Shown here: piece by piece, positions 58,838 to 64,000 of the stretch | Numbering within the stretch: the stretch's first letter is position 1 | Layout: each line of letters starts with the position of its first letter | Source of the DNA: Heterocephalus glaber | Lineage: Eukaryota > Chordata > Mammalia > Rodentia > Bathyergidae | Direction of reading: 5' to 3' | DNA length: 64,000 nt | Assembly: GCF_000247695.1 (NCBI RefSeq) | Contig: NW_004624732.1 | Location: 41,972,424-42,036,423, forward strand | Notes under the pieces: model-generated | Told to the model about the DNA's origin: nothing | Database searches by the model: none | What the model saw: only the letters and a program-made list of their open reading frames with translations | Position numbers and translations under genes: made by a program

Positions 58838-59215
58838 AGATACTATGTAAAAGTTAAATTGATTTCTCTTTATTAATTGAAGGGAAAATAACATAAGAAT
58901 TTAAATTTATAGAGCAATCAACAAAAATTGCGATGCAGATTAATCAAAGTCAAAAAGCCAAGGTAATCTTTCAAAGCATGCAAGAAACAGCACAGCAAGG
59001 CTAAACAAAGCCTAATGGACAGACACAGGAGCAAGTCACAATGAAACAGGGTACTGGAGCCCTGCTGAGGCATTCCAAGCACAAGTGCCAGAGGGATGAG
59101 GAAGGATGGATGTGGCTGAAGTACAAAGCAGGAACTGGGCCAAGCACTGTTAAAACACAAAGCATGTTCTTGGACAAGCCTGATTCCAATAAAAAGGCAG
59201 GCAGAATGTGACATC
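58838..59215 (-). other. 3'UTR-like segment on the minus strand, unidentified
   Basis: Read on the minus strand this is complex, non-repetitive sequence ending in a poly(A)-signal context (AATTAATAAAGAGAAATCAA, complement near 58862-58882). A 98-codon minus frame (58918-59214) crosses it. It is hydrophobic and Cys/Leu-rich with no domain. No A-tail or TSD follows the signal, so a processed pseudogene is not supported. A terminal exon or an old transposon end is possible. Confidence 0.2.
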
Positions 59216-61344
59216 AGGCTCCAGCTGAAGTCGTTTCTACCTTAAGTAAGCAATTATACATCTGGCCCTGAAGTTGCCCATGAAAATTACAGGAGGGGAA
59301 ATGGAAAAAAGTGTTTGGGAATGGGAAGGAGAGGCTGAATTCACTAGCTCCCCTGAGGTGATTATGCACATGTCCCCTCGTCTTCTATTGATTAATAACA
59401 TCTTACACACAGAGGGTCACTTTTAGTACTGGGAAACTAGGATCCATCTACTCAGTAGGTGAGTTTTTCCCTAGAAAATAAAATTGTCCCAAGAAATGTA
59501 TTCAGGTTGGTTTGGAGAATTTTTTAAAAATCATTTACAAGTGATGGTTAACTAGAGTTTACTTCCTAGCCCACTTTCCCTTCATTAAAAAATTGAGGAA
59601 AATAATAAAAATATTGCTCTCACATTTAGGTGAGAAGTCTGTCACCTAGCCTAATACATTCATTAAATGTCTCCATTATTGTATTTCCTCAAAGAAAACA
59701 TAGGAGTATCATTATAAATTAGCAAAATGATAAATAATTGATTTTTCTGGGTTCTAGGTAATTTCACAAAGGAGGAAATCTTATATTCAAGCCTGATCCA
59801 TGGCTATGTCACTTCTGCAAAAATAGAAGACTGCTTATATCTAGCAACAGAAGGAAGGAAATAGCAAGTATTTAATTACATTTAGGTCAAATTATATGTA
59901 GTTCCTGGTTCCTAAAAGGCAGAGAGTAAACTGAGCTAGTGACTCAGCTTCAGACAAAGCCTAGGTACACTTCAATTTTTTTTGTCCTGAAATATGCTAC
60001 CTTTCAGCCAGTGTAATAAAAATTTCTCCCATAGCTATTCCTATGATAGCCTGAGTTGGGGATTATTCTTGGTCCTGAGATTAAGTTGAGTCCGTACTCC
60101 CTCCTTCTGGATCTGTCAGTAACTGGTAGACAATTAATAGGGAATGAAGATGATCCACTTTCAAAAGTGAATATGCAATATGTCTGCAAACTCCCTCAGA
60201 TTTTAAGAGTCCTGCAAGTCCACAGCAAGTTCTCTCTCAATTCCAACACAGCACTGTCAGCTCTTTCTCATTTTGTCTTTTCTCTCACTGCCATTGACCG
60301 TCATTTCAAACTTGGCTCTCCTGAACAAAATGTGGGGCAAGAGCATTAGACTAGCTGCCTAGCTCCTGAATTCAGTTTCCTGTGTTTGTAGAAGGGATGG
60401 TACATGCTCAGAAGGCAGTTTGAAATATAGCATAGCCTCAAAGGAAATTACAATCTTATTGATAAACCAACCGGAAATTTTGGCTTTGCTGACAATGTGG
60501 CAATTTCTATTCAGAGGCTTTAACATCATAACAATTATCACTTTACTATTTCTCTTTCTAAATAGGCAATTTCATACATAGTATGATAACTTGTACTCTG
60601 ATATCTTCAATTTTTATATACTTTTTGCTTGAACTAAGAGCTATAACATTTTATTATTTTGATATATTAACTCTTGGCACGTTATAACAAAAAGGACTCA
60701 TATATAATATCTTATGGATTTTTCATTCTCATCTTGGAATCAGTAGAATATCGTATTTAGCGAGATCTATTTAACAATTTCTGTAAGAGGAACAGTGTAT
60801 TTTGAATGACAAAGAAAATAGTAAAAATGATAAAGGAATACAAAATATGTATTTTAAAATTTTGAGGAGAAATTAGTATTAATGGATAAAAGCAATATAA
60901 ATGAAAACAACTTTATAATAATACAATTCAAACATTTGAAAGAAAGGTTTAGAAAGCATATATTATGAACACTATAAATAAGCAAAACAAATAAGAGGTT
61001 GATTCTATTTATGAGTTAAACCTAGAATTTTAGATAAAGCCCTCCATATCTTTAGAAAAAAAGAACTTTTAAAATGAAACTGAAGTAAAAATCTTGTTAT
61101 GTAATTACTATAGTGCTGTTTAATACAGGTAACAAATTCAATTTTAGGAGAGGCCACACTAGAATTATGCTGCTATTAGGTCTATCACTATAGTGTCAAA
61201 ATAAAGTATTATTTATTCATTCATTTATTATATCCTCAGGTTTTTATTGTAAAATTTTCTCATATTTTGTCATAATTTTTAATGAAAACTTTGGACTGAC
61301 AGAGGAGGTGCAAAACATGGGCAAAGATTATATTCTTGCAATTA
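59216..61344. other. Unassigned AT-rich DNA
   Basis: About 2.1 kb. 59930-60360 is a little richer and open in two opposed frames (60004-60189 minus, 60056-60349 plus), neither recognised. Confidence 0.35.
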
Positions 61345-62588
61345 TTTTTTTTAAAATTAATTTTATTGACAGAGAAGCTGAACCAGTCCCAGCACCTGGA
61401 AGGAAGCTCCCCTGCCACCATTTCACATTCCTAGGGCAGGGAAGGTGAGCCGCTCTGGCACCAGATGCACCCCCCTCCCCCCGTGGAAATGAGAAGACAC
61501 ATAAACACGCCTCAAAAACAGACTTCCAGATCACCTACAACAACCCTAAAGGGAAACGAAATTGAACAATCTGATACTCAACTACCTGGATTCTCTGAGC
61601 TGGCAACAAAAGAGGATCTGGGAAAAATGAAATCAGAAATAATTACTCAGATAACAGCAAAGATTTTGCTCATGGTGCAAGACATCATTAATAAATCTAG
61701 AGAGGACACAGATAAAAAAATAGAGGATCTGGGGAACATGATGGAATCCTAACATGGGAAACAAATGGAATCCATAAAACAGATGCAAACAGATTTCCAG
61801 GAGATTAAAACCTCCATAGAAAGTCTGCACAGCAGAATGAACCAATGTGAGCATAGAATTTCGGATATAGAAGGTAAGATTGCAATTAGTGATCAGGAAA
61901 AGAAAAATTGCTTTAAAATTGTAAGGGAACACAAGAAATCAATCCAGCAACTGCTAGACAATGCAAAGAAGAATAACGTAAGAGTGATTGGAGTCAATGA
62001 AGAAACAGGAGAGAGTGCGGGTGACATAAAAAAACTGTTCACAGAAGTGATGCCAGAAAACTTAGCAAGCAGGGGAAAAGAACTTGACATACAGATAAGT
62101 GAGGCATATACGACTCCAGCTAGCCTTAATCAAAAAAAATCTACACATAGGCATATAATAGTTAGGATTCCAGAAACCCAAGAGAAGAACAAAATTCTAC
62201 AAGCAGTGAGAGAAAAGAAACAAATCACATACAGAGGAAAGACCATCAGAATCACAGCAGACTTCTCAATGCAAACCCTCAAGGCAAGAAGAGCTTGGAG
62301 TGATGTATTTCAAGCCCTAAAGGAAAACAGACTCCAACCCAGATTGACATACCCTGCAAAACTATCTTTCAAAATTGATGGAGAAATAAGATACTTTCAT
62401 GATAAAGAGCACCTCAGAAACTTCATGAATACCAAACCAGCACTCCAACAAATTTTAGACAATACCCTAGGAAAAGACAATGAGGATCACAACCCCAGGA
62501 AGCTCAGCAGAATGAATCCACTGGGCATGACAAATTAAAAGCTAAGTGGGAGAATCCAACAAAAAGAAAAAGTCATGACAAGGCTTTT
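61345..62588 (+). mobile_element. L1 5' part: 5'UTR fragment plus ORF1, lacking ORF2 and 3' end
   Basis: About 140 bp of GC-richer leader (GAAGCTGAACCAGTCCCAGC, AGGGAAGGTGAGCCGCTCTG) precedes ORF1. About 50 bp follow the ORF1 stop (AGAATCCAACAAAAAGAAAA then AGTCATGACAAGGC). After that the sequence changes to an unrelated antisense L1M. Target-primed L1 insertions are usually truncated at the 5' end, so a copy holding the 5' part without the 3' part is the reverse of the norm. It fits a half-L1 (HAL1-like) element or a copy cut by later deletion or recombination. Confidence 0.85.
61489..62538 (+). pseudogene. L1 ORF1 (RNA-binding chaperone), nearly intact, one stop codon
   Basis: Counting from the ATG at 61489 the frame is 350 codons (349 residues plus stop), the usual length for mammalian ORF1p. 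I prefer this start to the ATG at 61465, whose first residues are a proline run unlike ORF1. A single in-frame TAA at 61750-61752 (codon 88) breaks it. Otherwise there is no frameshift. Visible parts: a polar N-terminus, a heptad-rich coiled coil (about residues 45-150, DLGKMKSEI and IEGKIAISDQEKK), an RRM-like middle (NNVRVIGVNEETGES, THRHIIVRIPETQEKNKIL) and a C-terminal domain (YRGKTIRITADFS, RPRLTYPAKL-type LQPRLTYPAKLSF, GEIRYFHDKEHLRNF). The protein coats L1 RNA in trimers. This copy is inactive because of the stop and missing ORF2. Low divergence suggests a fairly recent element. Confidence 0.93.
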
Positions 62589-62589
62589 A

Positions 62590-63690
62590 AAACTTTTAAC
62601 TTCATCTCCCTAATGAGTGTATAATTCAATCTTGTTATTGTACAAATTAGTATTTTTCTGATTTTAGAGTTTCACACCTTTCCTTGTACTGTACTGGCTA
62701 TTTCTCATCTTCTTATGTCTACTTTTTAATTGGGTTGTCTATTAATGAGCTCTAAGAGTTTTTTATATATTCTGGTCATAGGTTATGTGCATTGTAAATA
62801 TGGTCTGTTTAAGGACTGTTTTTCATTTTAATGATGTCGTTTAAAGTTCTAAATTTTGATGGAATCTCATTTATCAATTTCTTTCTTTTATACATCATGT
62901 TTTTTGTATCCTAGGTAGTTTTTGCCTCCCCTTAATTCATAAACATTTTCCCTTCTAATTTCTTCTTAAAGTTTTATACTTTTAGGCTTTCATATTTAGG
63001 TTCATAGATGCTGTCAAGTTATTTTTATGTATGGAAATAAAGAGTTGAGGTTAATTTTTTATATACGGATACCAGGTGTTCTAGTGCTGTTTGCGGAAAA
63101 CACTATTTTTTCCTTGGCTCTTGAATTGAGTTTATATTCTATAAAATGCTAATGTTAAATAATCTTTCAAAACTCAGTGGACCATATATATGTGGTTCTA
63201 TTTTTGGATTCTCTGTTTTATTCCAATGATCTATATGTCTTTCCTTACACCAATACTGCCTTGATTACTGTAGCTTTAGAAGTTGTCTTAAAATTAGGTA
63301 CTAAACATCTTCCAACACTGTTTTATTTTTTAAATTTTCTAGGTCCTTTGTACTTCTACATAAATTTTAAATTTCAATATCCAATTCTTCATGTATAGCA
63401 AGTATACATAGACCTGAATTTTTGTATGTACCTTGTGTTTTCTAATCCTGCTAAATTCAAATACAAGTTCTAGGGACTCCTAGAGATTTCTTAGTGTTTT
63501 CTCTGTAGATGATCATTTCATCTACATATAAAGATTTTGGTTCTACCTTGGCAATCCTATCCTAATGTGTCATTTTATTGCCAGACTATTTTGGTTGGGC
63601 CTAGGTTTCAAATTTTAATGGACAGATAAAGAGTAAGCATATCTACCCTTGTTCCTCACCTTAAGGAGAAAGCACTGTATCTTCTCCATT
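62590..63690 (-). mobile_element. Old L1M ORF2 fragment, antisense
   Basis: Left to right it is the reverse complement of L1M ORF2: TTTTTAATTGGGTTGTCTAT, AGAGTTTTTTATATATTCTG, TTTTGATGGAATCTCATTTA, CCAATGATCTATATGTCTTT, ACTGCCTTGATTACTGTAGC then TTTAGAAG, ATTTCATCTACATATAAAGA and the CTACCCTTGTTCCTCACCTT then AAGGAGAAAGC region. Degenerate throughout. The similarity fades at about 63680-63695. Confidence 0.85.
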
Positions 63691-63708
63691 CATATAAGGC
63701 ATTCTCAC

Positions 63709-63916
63709 TGGAAGTATGGAGTACATGTCTTTGATCTGTTGAGAAGGTTCTATTGTACTTCTAGTCTCCTGATAGCTTTTACCATGAACAGCTGTAGAAT
63801 TTAGTCCAATACTTTTTCTCCAACTACTGACAGGCTCGTATGGCTTTTTGCTTTCCTCTGTTAAAATGATGACTTTTGGGGGTGGATCTTCCAATGCTGA
63901 ATCAACACTGCCATCC
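63709..63916 (-). CDS. Candidate internal exon of an unidentified gene
   Basis: On the minus strand a frame is open from 63957 down to the TAA at 63661-63663. Within it, TGGTTTTGTTATAG|G at 63917/63916 looks like a splice acceptor and CTTCCA|GTGAGA at 63709/63708 like a donor. They bound 208 nt: one base completing a split codon plus 69 codons (entry phase 2, exit phase 0). The peptide is hydrophilic and non-repetitive, with words such as DPPPKVIILTEESKKPYEP, SSWRKSIGLNS, GKSYQETRSTIEPSQQ and KDMYSILP. That is unlike the AT-driven chance frames elsewhere. The part of the frame below about 63695 is L1-derived, so the codons there are not exonic. An alternative donor (CTTAAG|GTGAGG at 63660/63659) lies in the L1 and after the stop. 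I do not recognise the protein. A fragment of a processed pseudogene cut by the L1M is the main alternative. Confidence 0.5.
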
Positions 63917-64000
63917 CTATAACAAAACCACTTTCTACATACTGCCAGATCTGACTTCTAATAGTTTGTTTTGTTAAATAAATTTCTATCTATGTTCATA
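63917..64000. other. Putative intron sequence upstream of the candidate exon
   Basis: On the minus strand this leads into the candidate acceptor. The frame stays open only to the TAG at 63958-63960, which supports an exon edge between there and 63916. Confidence 0.35.

Noticed and set aside
61465..61488. ATG at 61465 as the ORF1 start
   Set aside because: The first eight codons encode a proline run (from CCCCCCTCCCCCC leader sequence) unlike ORF1 N-termini. The ATG at 61489 gives the expected family length.
63600..63660. Lower half of the minus-strand frame as exon sequence
   Set aside because: The sequence from about 63695 downward matches antisense L1 ORF2 text, so those codons belong to the transposon.

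Overview
This is a mammalian nuclear genomic window: AT-rich, with no operons and no complete protein-coding gene, and full of interspersed repeats of many ages. The repeats point to a non-murine rodent. There are tRNA-derived ID-type SINEs (A box TAGCTCAGTGG, B box GTTCAATCC, A-rich tails), 7SL-derived B1 SINEs with the internal ~29-bp duplication seen in rodent B1, one B1+ID composite, many ERVL/MaLR LTRs, and L1, L2, MIR and MER5A copies. The ID variant (...GCCACCTGCCTCGCAAGTGCAAGGACC...) is not the mouse/rat or ground-squirrel form as I remember them. A castorimorph such as beaver is my best guess, held weakly.

Layout. 0-3 kb: two antisense LTRs (MaLR and MLT2-like) and a 36-nt fragment of U6 snRNA flanked by a 16-bp target-site duplication (TSD). 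3-13 kb: a B1/ID composite, L1 fragments, one L1 3' end with a perfect 14-bp TSD (9.14-9.99 kb), and much unassigned AT-rich DNA. 13.8-16.2 kb: an old sense L1M 3' end split by an antisense LTR. 20.65-22.5 kb: an antisense L1 carrying two later insertions, an ID SINE and a second L1 3' end, each with an 11-bp TSD. 23.9-33 kb: young ID SINEs, a B1, L1 scraps and two unexplained richer blocks (24.5-25.7 and 29.1-29.4 kb). 38.9-39.65 kb: a repeat-free stretch with clustered developmental-type motifs, possibly an enhancer. 41-49 kb: a cluster of LTRs and SINEs, an L2 3' end, and a local direct duplication (42.55 and 44.21 kb). 50-58 kb: MIRs, MER5A, ID SINEs, LTRs. 61.35-62.59 kb: an L1 5' part with a nearly intact ORF1 (one stop codon) and no ORF2, followed by an antisense L1M fragment to about 63.69 kb.

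The only protein-coding signal unlike a mobile element is at the right edge. It is a 208-bp candidate exon on the minus strand (63709-63916) with splice-site-like borders. If real, most of the window is intron or flank of a gene read right to left. I could not name the gene. I found no bacterial-type system, no CRISPR array and no functional RNA gene. Repeat family names come from pattern recognition and their boundaries are approximate unless a TSD is given.
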